64,000 nucleotides of DNA from Pomphorhynchus laevis. Taxonomy: Eukaryota > Acanthocephala > Palaeacanthocephala > Echinorhynchida > Pomphorhynchidae. Both the position numbers and the translations under genes were made by a program. The notes under the pieces are model-generated. The model searched no databases, had not been told where the DNA came from, and saw only the letters and a list, made by a program, of their open reading frames with translations. Location: assembly GCA_012934845.2 (NCBI GenBank), contig WNNJ02003514.1, forward strand, positions 1 to 64,000. The letters are read 5' to 3'. Below, piece after piece: positions 1 to 10,483 of the stretch (position 1 is its first letter; the number at the start of each line of letters is the position of its first letter).

Positions 1-2920
1 AATGAATATTACGATATGAAGGCGGGCAAACCATAACGACGGCTATACCTAGAAAATCCTTTATACTATTGATAACATCAATACTCTCGCTATGACTGCT
101 AGCGAAAGTACTATCAGTACTAATATTTGCAAAATCTGGTAATCTTGTAGAACCCACTTTTTCAGAATTTTTATAAGTTGTCAATACCTTTCCTCCTCCT
201 TCTTGTAAGCCGCTCTTACTGGAGCCGCCGATAGTTTGAAGCTGATTGCTACCATACTTCTTTTGATCACCTAGATCTTTATAATATTGAGAAAGACTTT
301 GAAATTGAGCTGATCGATTAAATTTGAACAGCCTTCCTTCTAAATTTAATAAACTGAAATGCTTGCCGCTTGTAACTGATGAACCGATAGGCATTTTTTT
401 AATACTGAAATTTGAACCAATATTATGATCATGATACCCATGAGCATGCGATGTACTAGTCTTTGTTGATCCGGCTAATAAAGTAGACTTTATGATGTTA
501 CCACTGCCATGTAAGCTATTATTCTGTGACGGTAAATAATTAGGGACGTTGGAATCTATAAAGAACGCATCAAAGTCAATAGGCAATCTTTCGGAAAGCA
601 TGTTATCGCTTGACGTATCTTCAAATTCTGAAGTGGTCGTCGGATCATCCCAGGTCTTATTGTTTCTAATAGGTTGCAGAGTTTGCTTACCACTGCTTAT
701 TGACTCAACTAGTTGATGTTTGATCTTGGAGCATATTCTAAGAATTAGTTCAGAATTGAATTCGTGCTTTCGGCCAGTGGACAAATCAACAAAGATATCA
801 GCATACAAGCTAAATACATTTTGTTTTTGTACGATATCTTCGAGATCGTTAATTAGATGAATGAGTAAGACTGCAACCAATGGCCTTTGAATCATTGACC
901 AAATAAATGAACTTGTCAATTTCAGCTGATTGTCGCATTCACTTACACCCGATGATGCTAGCATCGATAGTGGTAATGATAAGATATTGTTTTTCTGCAT
1001 CTTATTCTCTCTGATACCGGAATCTTCATTTAACTGACTGTGTGTTTGGGATGGATAAGAAAATGACGAAGAAGACGATACCTGATTGCACAAATAAATT
1101 AGAATTTGACAAGATTCAGCAATTTGTTCATAATGTTCATAGGTTCTTGTCAGCAGAGTAGCTAAATTAAGGCTCAATGAAGCCTCCGGAAAACTGCTAA
1201 TATTGGGATCTCCGGTAAGAACATTTTTCAACAAATTTCCTTTCCGTTTTATACTAGAGGTAATTAGCGATGGTTTTCTATATGAAAATGTTAAAGGTGG
1301 AGAGATAGCATCTGTGTTGATGGGCACATTTCTGTTCGCCGAAGAGGCATCATTGGTGTTCAAATGAATTAAATGTGGAAATAGGGAAGTTGTAGTTGTG
1401 GAGCTACTGGAATATGAACTTAAAGCAGAAGCATGTGCTACTAAAATGCTATCTAATCGTTTGCTAAAAACGTTGGTGATATGATTTTTAATCTTATCGA
1501 GAGCATTAGGAACTATAGTTAGCTTTTTTGCACAGATAACAATGTAATTGATGTAATCAGATTTAGATTTGAATGAATTAAATATAGTTGGCCGATTTGT
1601 TAACACGGTAGGATCAGTTTCAAAGCTTAGGGCGTTTGATAGGACACAATTTGCATTAGTAGCGTTAGCTTTAGCAGTAGCAATGGTCGTGATATCACTT
1701 TCAAGTTGGTCAAAGTTCATCGTTGGTCCAACTGTATTTGAGTTTTTTTCTGTTGCTGACGCTATTAAATGTGATGATGTCCTTTCATCATCTGGATAAT
1801 TGTAATCCGGCAATGTAGACGTCAAAATATCTGCAGCATCACTATTAGCAACGAAAACGTTTTTTTGTTTATGAATGCTTCTCCAAAGTGAACATATATC
1901 CTGAGACCACCAAACTCTTGAATTTATTTGATCGCATTGAGGATCAAAACCATATACAAAGGTTGTTGCCTTTGGAGATGCTGCATTGTTAGATGATTCT
2001 GTTGATCCCAATGTTACCTTGCTAAGTAGTTCTCTGTCGAATATTCCATCAAAAATACCAACTTCCAAGGCTATTTTTAAAGATCGAAAAATATCTTCAC
2101 CTGCTTTATAAATTTCGTCTCTTATATGATGAAAGCTATTCAACCCCATCGAATCTGACCCGTCGCCAAAATTTGCTGTCGACTTGCTAAAACATATTCT
2201 GTGGTCATTTTCACTGTGATCTGATGGTGGAATTCGTGACAGCTTTAATTCTTTCATAGAATTTAATGTACGTTTACTGTCTTTGGATTTATTAATATCG
2301 TAGTATATTTGGCGGTTTTCGCCATCCTCAAAATCATCAGCACCACTAACACTAGTAATAGCAGCGGTAGTGGTGCTAAACGGGTCATCAAACATTTCTT
2401 CAGGATCGAATTTACTTGTGTTGAATTTTTCGTCGAATAGGTGCATAGCTAATTCAACCAGTTCAACAGCATGAACTAGATATCCGCTACTCAAATATAT
2501 TTGGCATCTAGATTTAACCTTGGTTAATTCCATCAGTTCATCATAAATATTTACTAACGTATTCTGTTCGACAGACTTAAACCACAGTTTTCTGCATTCA
2601 GAGCGTCTTACCAGAAGAAGTTGTTTACAATTACGGATACTGAACAAAAATGTTGACAGCTCACGACGTGTTCTTTCTGTTCTACGCAAGATAAGATCAA
2701 AAATCTGTATAAGTTTTGTTAGGTCGTTATTGCTCTCATTGATAACGCGATCAATTCGTACATTTGAATTGATAAACTGCTGTTCAACAAAATGCTTGTG
2801 ATGTTCGCGACCATCTGGATCGTCTCTATTCAAGGCCAAATCTCTAACAATTTTCATAAGCAGCGTAAAAGTCGAAGTCATCGACGACGGAGATGACGCA
2901 CCTGGTGTAGTGTACGACAT
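1..2920 (-). CDS. EXOC4: Exocyst complex subunit Sec8 (EXOC4), N-terminal part, runs off left edge
   Basis: Sec8 is a subunit of the exocyst, the eight-protein complex that tethers secretory vesicles to the plasma membrane. The frame opens with the ATG at 2918-2920 (MSYTTPGASSPSS) and has no stop for 973 codons down to the left edge; I checked every triplet. Residues about 20-165 match the conserved Sec8 N-terminal domain (LMKIVRDLALNRDD, RKLWFKSVEQ, CQIYLSSGYLVHAVEL). A mid-protein block near residue 860 (LEGRLFKFNRSAQF, compare human SLFKFESSSHA) and VCPPSYRNI near 965 also fit. Human Sec8 is about 970 residues in all and reaches these blocks around residue 550-600, so this protein is several hundred residues longer than usual. 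The extra length is Ser/Thr/Asn-rich low-complexity sequence. No intron is visible in 2.9 kb. The C-terminal part lies outside the window. Confidence 0.9.
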   Translation of the reverse strand, partial: MSYTTPGASSPSSMTSTFTLLMKIVRDLALNRDDPDGREHHKHFVEQQFINSNVRIDRVINESNNDLTKLIQIFDLILRRTERTRRELSTFLFSIRNCKQLLLVRRSECRKLWFKSVEQNTLVNIYDELMELTKVKSRCQIYLSSGYLVHAVELVELAMHLFDEKFNTSKFDPEEMFDDPFSTTTAAITSVSGADDFEDGENRQIYYDINKSKDSKRTLNSMKELKLSRIPPSDHSENDHRICFSKSTANFGDGSDSMGLNSFHHIRDEIYKAGEDIFRSLKIALEVGIFDGIFDRELLSKVTLGSTESSNNAASPKATTFVYGFDPQCDQINSRVWWSQDICSLWRSIHKQKNVFVANSDAADILTSTLPDYNYPDDERTSSHLIASATEKNSNTVGPTMNFDQLESDITTIATAKANATNANCVLSNALSFETDPTVLTNRPTIFNSFKSKSDYINYIVICAKKLTIVPNALDKIKNHITNVFSKRLDSILVAHASALSSYSSSSTTTTSLFPHLIHLNTNDASSANRNVPINTDAISPPLTFSYRKPSLITSSIKRKGNLLKNVLTGDPNISSFPEASLSLNLATLLTRTYEHYEQIAESCQILIYLCNQVSSSSSFSYPSQTHSQLNEDSGIRENKMQKNNILSLPLSMLASSGVSECDNQLKLTSSFIWSMIQRPLVAVLLIHLINDLEDIVQKQNVFSLYADIFVDLSTGRKHEFNSELILRICSKIKHQLVESISSGKQTLQPIRNNKTWDDPTTTSEFEDTSSDNMLSERLPIDFDAFFIDSNVPNYLPSQNNSLHGSGNIIKSTLLAGSTKTSTSHAHGYHDHNIGSNFSIKKMPIGSSVTSGKHFSLLNLEGRLFKFNRSAQFQSLSQYYKDLGDQKKYGSNQLQTIGGSSKSGLQEGGGKVLTTYKNSEKVGSTRLPDFANISTDSTFASSHSESIDVINSIKDFLGIAVVMVCPPSYRNIH

Positions 2921-3463
2921 TCTCGTTATAATTGAATATATATATCTTGATTTTAGGTGAATGCAATTAGCATGAGATGAGAAGCGGTCAGAGTTGCTGA
3001 AGTGGAGCCAATTACACTTAGAGTGCAGAAAGACAACAACGAATCATAATAAGAAACAAAAGTAACAACTATTATGAAAGTAAAATAATTGAATAACTAC
3101 CAGTTTAGATAACAATAATTAAAGAAAGAACAATGATATTGTAATAATTAAGAATTAATACTGAAATATGTAGATTTACATGTCAGGCATTGTTGATTTT
3201 AAACTTGTCAACACGGGTATATCTAAAAATCAAATATAAATCATATTTAAATTTACGTCAAAAGCTCTTTGGAAAAGAAACAATGAATCTGACTACTTGA
3301 GTTATTTTTAATTGTATATTAGCTTTTTGTAAGAGATCCAATGTATATTAACACGGGAACAACAGCTTTCAGAAATGGAGAACAAACAGGGTAGTGTAAG
3401 GCACATTTAAACTTAAATCTCAACTAAGAGGGAAATATCGTGAAGTCTCAGTCTAGATGACAA
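2921..3463. other. 5' flank of Sec8, no gene seen
   Basis: AT-rich sequence between the Sec8 start codon and the first Penelope-like copy. It should hold the Sec8 promoter and 5' UTR, but I see no clear TATA box, initiator or other recognisable site. No coding stretch is convincing on either strand. Confidence 0.5.
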
Positions 3464-4152
3464 TATCGTAAAGATGACATATTTAAATTTACAAGAAACA
3501 TATTTTTGCATGAGCATTCATGCATACCATATAATATAAAATATAATACATTAAATAATGAAATTTTAAGAATTGCAACAATATGTAATGATATTGGCTT
3601 TCTTCAAAATCATTTAAATAATTTAATAGATACATATTTTAAACTAGGTTACTATAAAAATAACATCAAGCAGAAAATAGTAAAATATATAAATCAACAC
3701 AATAATATAAAGAATAAATTTAAACTCTTAAGTGGCAAATTTTTATGGATGGATAATAAATAATATACTTTGCATTAGAATAAGATACTAGATAGTTATT
3801 TCAGAGGAAATACATCATTAGCATGTATTTGGCCCCGCTGCTATGTTGGGTAGAGGAGTTAGGGGCCGAAACCTGATAGCATAGCAGTTCCTCCTGATGA
3901 CCTCTAATTCTTATTCTGATACAACGTCTGTTATTTATTAGTCAATTCATAAAAATGACGTTTATTTTAAATTTTATTTTTTATTTTTATTTTTATTTTT
4001 ATTTTTTAACTTGATTTAAATTATAGAAAATCTAAAAACAATTATTAATTTTATTATTTAATTATTAAATTTTGATTTAGCATTATTATGTTTTGTTTAT
4101 TTTATAATTATATAACAATACGTAGACTCAGTTAGCTGATTTAATTAATAAG
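3464..4152 (+). mobile_element. Penelope-like element copy 1, 5'-truncated (end of RT plus 3' UTR)
   Basis: The first 300 bases encode the C-terminal end of a reverse transcriptase (YRKDDIFKFTRNIFLHEHSC through LLSGKFLWMDNK, stop at 3763). The same protein recurs in three other copies here; the longer ones begin at the catalytic motif FRYIDDICVFN. The protein stops soon after the RT thumb with no GIY-YIG endonuclease behind it. That fits Penelope-like groups that lack this domain or carry it at the N-terminus (Athena or Naiad types), but the clade call is inference. A 390 bp AT-rich 3' UTR follows, with a structured stretch at 3831-3900, ending in the family tail ACGTAGACTCAGTTAGCTGA near 4120-4140. 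The copy starts at the same base (TATCGTAAAG) as copy 3. Confidence 0.6.
3831..3900 (+). other. Conserved structured stretch in Penelope-like 3' UTR (candidate pseudoknot)
   Basis: GGCCCC at 3831-3836 can pair with GGGGCC at 3862-3867, and CTGCTATG at 3838-3845 with CATAGCAG at 3880-3887. The two helices cross, giving an H-type pseudoknot. GAAAC directly follows the first helix and CTGATGA lies at 3894-3900. These strings recall hammerhead ribozyme core parts, which Penelope-like elements are known to carry, but they stand in the wrong order and no complete hammerhead can be drawn. The stretch is kept in copies 2 (17533-17604, minus) and 4 (55350-55425) and is damaged in copy 3. Confidence 0.4.
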
Positions 4153-4334
4153 GAAAATTAATTTTTATCACAAAATAAAAATCTTAATAAAGATCCCAAT
4201 CTACCAGTGACAAAAGTAGCTGCTATTAAGTCATGTTATAAGAATTAATATAGGGTCAAAATGAAATAAAAATTGGTTATATTTGTGGTAATATTAGTTT
4301 AGGCTTGGGATAAAAAATTTTACAATTACTATTC

Positions 4335-4597
4335 TCAAAAATTTTAATTTATAAGAATCAAGGAAAATCAAACACGAAAAAGATTATTTAATATTTAAAT
4401 GGCAACCAAATTGTTAAAGCTTTGTACATTAAAATAATATAAACAAGTATTTTACTGGTAAATACTTTTTTAAATTATTTTAATGTGCAAAACTATTAAA
4501 TAATTACTTATGATGATGGCAGCTGACATTGAAATAAAATATTGAATAATCTTTTTTGTGCTTGTTTTTCCTTAATTCCTATAAATTAAAATTAGCT
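4335..4597. repeat. Foldback-type small repeat (MITE-like), imperfect inverted repeat
   Basis: The left half starting near 4340 (TTTTAATTTATAAGAATCAA, then GGAAAATC, AAACACG, AAAAAGATTATTTAATATTT) is the reverse complement, with scattered differences, of the right half ending near 4597 (AATATTGAATAATCTTTTTT, CTTGTTTTTCCTTAATTCC, TATAAATTAAAA). The arms are about 100-120 bp and meet at a short centre near 4450. It has no coding capacity. This is the shape of a non-autonomous foldback or MITE insertion; I cannot assign a superfamily and see no clear target duplication. Confidence 0.5.
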
Positions 4598-5510
4598 AAA
4601 TTCAAGGAAATTGATAACTTAAGTATCAAAACTGTGCAAAACCATATGAAAAATATATAGCCTGGGGCTTTTTCGGTTGGAATCTGCTAAGCTTACTGAA
4701 ACAAATTTATTATATTTTAAACTATTTTAGAACTAGCACCTATTTTAAAGCTAGATAATAGGAATATTATGCTGCAGATAATTAATTTAATATTAGAAAA
4801 ATAACTTTTAGTTATCAAAAACATTTGACGTCATTACTTCGTCAATAAAAATAGTGGCAGATCAAAATTGTAAGGTTATAAACAGATACTAACTATTCAT
4901 AGTTGCCCGAAGTTTAAGATGGATGTGATCAATATAAAAGATTATATCGCTATATAATTTTTTGTGATAAAAAATTATATTAAATTGGAATTTACGCAGA
5001 GAATCGATATCATTAGTAAACTTGTTTTGACATTTTTGAAATATCCTAATGACTTTAGTTCTAGTACACTAATTGGTTATTAATACAACATTCATTTTGG
5101 CAATAATAATAGGTATTAAAAATTAGAAAAGCCAATTTTTAGATTCGGAAGAATTTTATGAATTTGTTTTTTAAAGATAAAAAAAATGTTTTTTAAGATG
5201 CGCGATAATTTTTAATGTTTTAAAGTATATCAACCCTTTAAATTGTTATTAACCTTATAATTTCCTTTAATCGCCATCACATTACCCTTTACTACTTTAA
5301 CGCCTTTACTCATTTTAACTGCTGTTATCCTTTTTAACACTCCATTTACACATTTTAACTAATATCTTTACACTTTTAACCACGCGTATCACCTGTAAAC
5401 CGCTTACTCCATTCTTCCTTTTTTTGCTTTCCTCTTAATTGCACTTTCTTTCTAAAAACTGGTTGTTATTAAAAAATCTAATATGTATCATTTTAGATGA
5501 CCAACATGAA
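4598..5510. other. AT-rich intergenic stretch, no gene; pyrimidine tract near 5225-5420
   Basis: No coding sequence is supported. A short hairpin of AT bases lies near 4955-4985. From 5225 to 5420 runs a degenerate short-period tract rich in CCTTTA and TTTTAAC words. A purine-rich tract at 5815-5935 looks like its diverged reverse complement (both hold GGAGTAAG and a GGTGAT-ACGC word when read on the same strand), so the two flank the Penelope-like tail at 5511-5795 in inverted order. Confidence 0.4.
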
Positions 5511-5795
5511 CTATAGCATAGCAGTTCTATATCATAGCAGAACAATACCATAGCAGTTCCTCCCGATAATCTATAATCCTTATTCTGATACAACGTCTGT
5601 TATTTATTAGTCAATTCACAAAAATAACTTTTATTTTAAATTTCAATTTTTATTTTAAATTAATGTAAATTATAAAAAATCTTATAACAATTATTTATTT
5701 TATTATTTAATTATTAAATTTTGATTTCGAGTTATTATTATGTTTGTTTATTTTATAATTATATTAAATACGTAGACTCAATTAGCCGATTTGAT
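5511..5795 (+). mobile_element. Penelope-like element, 3' UTR-only copy
   Basis: This matches the 3' UTR of copy 1 from its CATAGCAGTTCCTCC word onward, through TTATTCTGATACAACGTCTG and the AT-rich run, to a slightly changed tail (ACGTAGACTCAATTAGCCGA). No RT sequence is attached, so it is strongly 5'-truncated. It is more diverged than copies 1 to 4. The CATAGCAG word appears in three slightly altered forms near 5514-5555. Confidence 0.6.
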
Positions 5796-6774
5796 TTATA
5801 CAACTTGTAGAATCTGTAAAAGGAGTAAGATGGGTAGGGGATTAAAAATGAATAAAATGGGAATTAAAGGGGTTAACGGCTGTTTAAAGGATGAAAAGGT
5901 GATGATACGCTTGAAGACATTATAACAATTATCGCAGACTTTTAATAAACTTCTGATTTATATTATCTTTTGGAAAATTAAATTTATCAAATTCTTCCTG
6001 ATTAGAAAATCGATTTTTCTATTTTCTTTTCTAGAAACGGAAAATAAAATATGAACACGTTCTTGTCATCATTAGGTAACATTAAAAATAGTAGAAAGTC
6101 GCATTTTACCTGTAGAAACTCGCATTTTACCTGAGAATCTATATTACGAATGAGTATATGTGTTGATCTATCCGTTATTTTTAAAAATGATTTTGAGTAT
6201 CATATTTTGTAATATATAAAAATCTAGCAATAAACCCTATTTGCACGTATCTAGTTTTTAAATTTAAAAGTCTACATTTGGCAAAATGAAAATACAAATA
6301 ACTCTTAATCACCTAGATAATATTATAAGATAAAATTGTTTTCTCTGTAGAGTGCAAAAGTTTTTACAAAAATATAAATTGCTGTTAATCAACGCTGAAA
6401 TTTGGCCACAAAATTCGGTAGGATCTAAATCAATAGCAACTATATAGGCATATCTAAAAATAACATAGCATTTGAGTGAAGTTTTGATCTGCAAATCTTG
6501 AACATTGTACCTTTTATTTTAATTTTTTATTAAACTTAGATTTGTATTAAATTGGCTTTATATTATCTTTTGAAATACAACCTTAAGAGGGAGGATAAAA
6601 TCCAAACAGCTTCAGCCATAAAATGATCTAAGGATAAAAGTTATCTATCTTTGATAATTACCCAAGTATGTTAAACTATGCAAAAAATATTTATTGAAGG
6701 AAAATATAAAAGAATATTCGAATAAACATATACTAAAATGTTCAATCGCTTGCTCAAAAATGGCTCACAAATGA
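5796..6774. other. Intergenic, no gene seen
   Basis: It begins with the purine-rich degenerate tract (5815-5935) noted with the preceding stretch. The rest is AT-rich unique-looking DNA with no credible coding region; the one open stretch near 6309-6494 on the minus strand has no recognisable content. Confidence 0.4.
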
Positions 6775-7264
6775 TTAGAGCTCAAAAATGACCTCTAATC
6801 CTTATTCTAACGCATCGTCGGTTATTAGTTAATTTATAAAAAGTTAATTTTTATTTTAAATTTCAATTTTCAATTTTAATTTTATAAATAGATTTCTAGA
6901 GCAGGTCATTTAATCTGTGAAATGTAAGGATGTTATACTGCTCTATGCTTTAATCCTAGATATGTGTCTGCAAACTAGTGTACGAATATCGTTACGAACC
7001 AGTTGCAACACGATCTAACACCAACATCATCCTGTGCCGACGTTATCACTAACGTTTCAGCATGCTGTATAACTTGGATGGTCTATAGAGAATCCAGCTA
7101 GTCGCTAAAAAATTACCCGAAACTTTCCTGCGAATTTATAGACTCCTTACCGGTCAAACAAATAACGAACATGGAAATACAAATTAGAAGTAATGCATCA
7201 TTTTAACAACAACATAAATATTAAACAACAACATTAAATACGCAGACTCAGTTAGCTGATTTGA
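6775..7264 (+). mobile_element. Penelope-like 3' UTR copy, interrupted and decayed
   Basis: 6785-6890 matches the start of the family 3' UTR (TGACCTCTAATCCTTATTCT, then a diverged TTATTAGTTAATTTATAAAA). 7230-7262 is the family tail (ACGCAGACTCAGTTAGCTGA). Between them about 330 bp is unrelated, so the copy was either interrupted by another sequence or patched. No protein-coding part remains. Confidence 0.5.
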
Positions 7265-7799
7265 TTATAGAATATTAAAGCAAAAGTGATATTGCAAACA
7301 TTCGAAGTCCAGATAATAAATGAAAACACTAAAGTCATAATATAAGCATAAAGTCAAAAATAGATATCAAATTGAGTCGTAAAATATTGAATAGTTCGTA
7401 TGATATTGTAGAATTGTAAATACAATAATTATAAGCTAGCTCTATTTTCATGAACCAAAAAGATTTTATTTAAAACTTAAGGCTTTTTGCAATATTTCAA
7501 CAGCTAGCAACGCTATTTTGACGTACAAAAATAATATGTCCAATCACAATTAAATGTCTTTATAAATCGATTAAAACATGTAAGTGTATTAGATGTAAAT
7601 TACTGTTTAAATACGATGAGTTGAAAACATTAGAAATAATAATGATGACATGCATTAGAGCCTTTTTAATTATCGTTTATATACCAAAACTGGAAATATA
7701 TAGTCAGTTAGGAGAGGATCAATTAGGAAGAAATATTTACTTAATAGATAATTAAATCATAAATCAAATGGTCACCCATTATAATCACGATCCATTTGA

Positions 7800-7990
7800 A
7801 TAAATGTTCGTCCCCATCGCCATCGAAACACTAGGTGCGGTCGGCCCCAGCGCTTCTGCGTTTTTGAAGCAGCTTGATTAGAGGTTGGGCGGACAATCGA
7901 AGATAAACGCGCATTCAGCTGGTTCATGCAACGAATCAGCACAGCCGTGCAACGATGAAATGCGGCATCCTTTTGGGGGGTCAGCTAGAG
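7800..7990 (+). pseudogene. Decayed tail of a retroelement polyprotein
   Basis: A GC-richer island in AT-rich DNA. One frame reads MFVPIAIETLGAVGPSASAF and a second continues with GRTIEDKRAFSWFMQRISTA and then VQR. I recognise this as the conserved terminal block (pattern FVPVAVETLG, GRRI, FQRISVAVQRGNAA) found at the end of many animal retroelement reverse-transcriptase proteins; that link rests on memory of the pattern. The frame changes near the middle and a stop lies in VQR*NAA, so it is a relic. No RT sequence is visible upstream. Confidence 0.5.
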
Positions 7991-10247
7991 ATCTCTTTCG
8001 GCAACGACCCTCTTTGACGGTTTCTATATTTATACTTATATCAATTATATTAATAGATTTTAATAAATTGCTTGTAATTTGGAAAAATAGAATGAATACA
8101 AATAATTTGTAAGCAGCAGATGTCAAACATTTGTAATTCAAATTCATTTGTCTTCACTCTATAAACGTAGATAATAAAATGCTTGTATCCTATAAAAGAT
8201 GTCCTAAAACTATCAATAATAAAAGATGCAATTATATCCATTTATACATTGACAGATCAAATAACAATAAAACAAATAAAATTCAGTAACAATAAGTTTT
8301 AAGGATGTCGATATAAATTCCCATTGATAATTAAACATCACTGTTGACTAACACAAAATATACACTAAATAGATATGGGCTCATTCTGTGATCATTTCAT
8401 CAGATAGGCTATCATTGCTGTAATCATATAAAATTAAGCGTAAATTTAAATATTTGATATTTTGGCTAAAGGATTATTTAGTAGTAGCTAGAATTTGTAA
8501 AAAACACACTTCATTATAATATAGTAGCTGAAATAAAAAAGACTTTTGGCATGATGAACTCGGACTTTTAAGATTATATAAATATCGGGTACGATTCCTT
8601 GACAAAAAGGTGATAATCGTAATATTATATGATAATGGCAGAATAAGCTCTAATTGCATAATAATTGATCATTACGACCCAAGTACGATGGGTTTTTAGC
8701 CCTTATTAATAGTTGACATTCGTTTGCGCGAAGAACGCGGTCGTACCATTGTAGTCGCCTTTCGGGGAATTCATTGAAACACAATTTCATACTGTTGATG
8801 ACACGGTTTTGTTTTACGACTGGCTTGTCACGAAGTCTATCGCCAACCCTCCTCCTTTCTCAGCACGGGCTTGGTACCGACCATAGCGGAAGAAATAAAT
8901 TGCCCAGCTACGTATTTATTTATGAATTTCAATAATTGATTACGTAATCAATTATTACTCAATGTACTAGGCAATTTCAAAAGAAATTGCCCAGCAATTT
9001 TAAAAAGGGATGCACGAACAACCGAAATATTTAAATAAAATTCAAGAGTTTTAATTCTCGAGAATGCTTCGCCAGAAAAAACAATTAATAAAATTGTCAA
9101 ATCCATCTTCTAAAACCCATTACCGAAGTGAGTTTCAGCATCGCACAGCAAAATGTCCCCGAGGTTAAGATCAATTTAGCAAAATCAACGTGCAACTGGA
9201 TGGTTCAAAGGATGTTGCGAATAATAACAACTTCATTGTATTTGTGAAGGACGTTTAAGAATATAGGATAAAGTTTGGCTTATTACTATACCATTAAAGA
9301 AAATTGCAAGACGTTTTTTAGTTCATTGCAGATTTTTGAGATTAGTATGAACTAAAATGGGATATTGAAAGGTTCATTTGTACAGATTGTGCTTCCTCCT
9401 ATTCTGAAACATTAGGATTCGTTGCTCTGATTAAAACCAAAAATCAACGTAATCTTATCAGCACATTTCGTTTTCAATCGTTAAGCATTAACAATCAAAA
9501 CCTTACCAAAATAAGTTTAAATTAGTGATACACATAGAAGTGTAGGCTACTAACATACTAGTATATTATTAACTTTTTTAATATTATAGGGAATAAACGA
9601 AGAATATTGTTTTTTGTATTACACGGAAGTATGTTGGTCAAGTTGTGAAAGGTTTTGCTCACATGTTGGAAACTTTGAGATGACATTCGTGAGTTTCTAA
9701 AAATGCTATAATTGCAAAAAATTTGACGAAAACGTTAACGCTCCGTTTTGAGTACTATGCAGATAATTTTCAAATTCTGAATAATCAAAAACTATCCATA
9801 AATGGGAGTGATTGATATATTTAACGAGGAGCTTTTATGAGAATGCTACGGTATAAAGTTGTCCTTGGAAAGTAAAAATATTTCAAAGCTTCCAATTTTT
9901 GATAATATTCTAGAAACAGGTTGCAAAACATTACTAGCTGATTGATATACGTCATAAAATCAAAAATGATTTAAATACTTTAGTTATCAATTTTGACTGC
10001 TACGTTCTGATCTGTACGGTTTTACAAAGGAGTTACACAATATTCGAAACCTTTTTGACATATCGAACATAATTGAAAAGAATGAATTTAAATGCTTGAA
10101 TTTTAGGAAGATTTTAGAAAATTCATTCTGCGAAGTTGACTTGAACATCTGAAAATTTCGATATGAAAAATATTGTAGTATCCTAATTTGACAAGAAATG
10201 CAATGAAGACAAAATTTCCTTTTATTACTACGTATTTGTAAAATGCA
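7991..10247. other. Intergenic, no gene supported
   Basis: Over 2 kb of mostly AT-rich DNA. 8710-8905 is a GC-richer island I cannot identify. A perfect 26 bp palindrome lies at 8931-8956, and the word AAATTGCCCAGC occurs on both sides of it (8898 and 8986). The remaining short open stretches have stop spacing expected by chance. Confidence 0.4.
8931..8956. repeat. Perfect 26 bp palindrome
   Basis: AATAATTGATTAC is followed immediately by its reverse complement GTAATCAATTATT with no loop. It is flanked by two copies of AAATTGCCCAGC about 90 bp apart. It could be chance in AT-rich DNA or a remnant of inverted repeats. Confidence 0.7.
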
Positions 10248-10483
10248 GAATTATATCTCCTGCAGATCGTTTGAGAAGACACGAGGCTTTCAACGAGCTG
10301 CATCGACGGACTGGAAAGTGGTGAGGGCAACCTATGTGTCCGGAATTTTCGGGTGGTCAAGTGGCGTCCGACTGTCCGGTGGCATCCCTTACTTCTGTAG
10401 AGTCAGACCTCTTTAGTAGTGATGGTTCGTGTGTAGGGAAACTAGTAGACTTCGCTAGCGTCACCGAGCGTGTCACATTTTCC

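Noticed and set aside
1569-1799. 76-codon plus-strand open frame
   Set aside because: It lies entirely inside the Sec8 coding frame on the other strand and starts with TTG; an antisense shadow.
3831-3940. Complete hammerhead ribozyme in the Penelope-like 3' UTR
   Set aside because: CTGATGA and GAAAC are present but in the wrong order, and stems II and III cannot be drawn. Kept only as a structured-RNA candidate.
7878-8241. Overlapping open frames of 63-89 codons on both strands
   Set aside because: The only recognisable content is the decayed retroelement tail at 7800-7990; the other frames are shadows.
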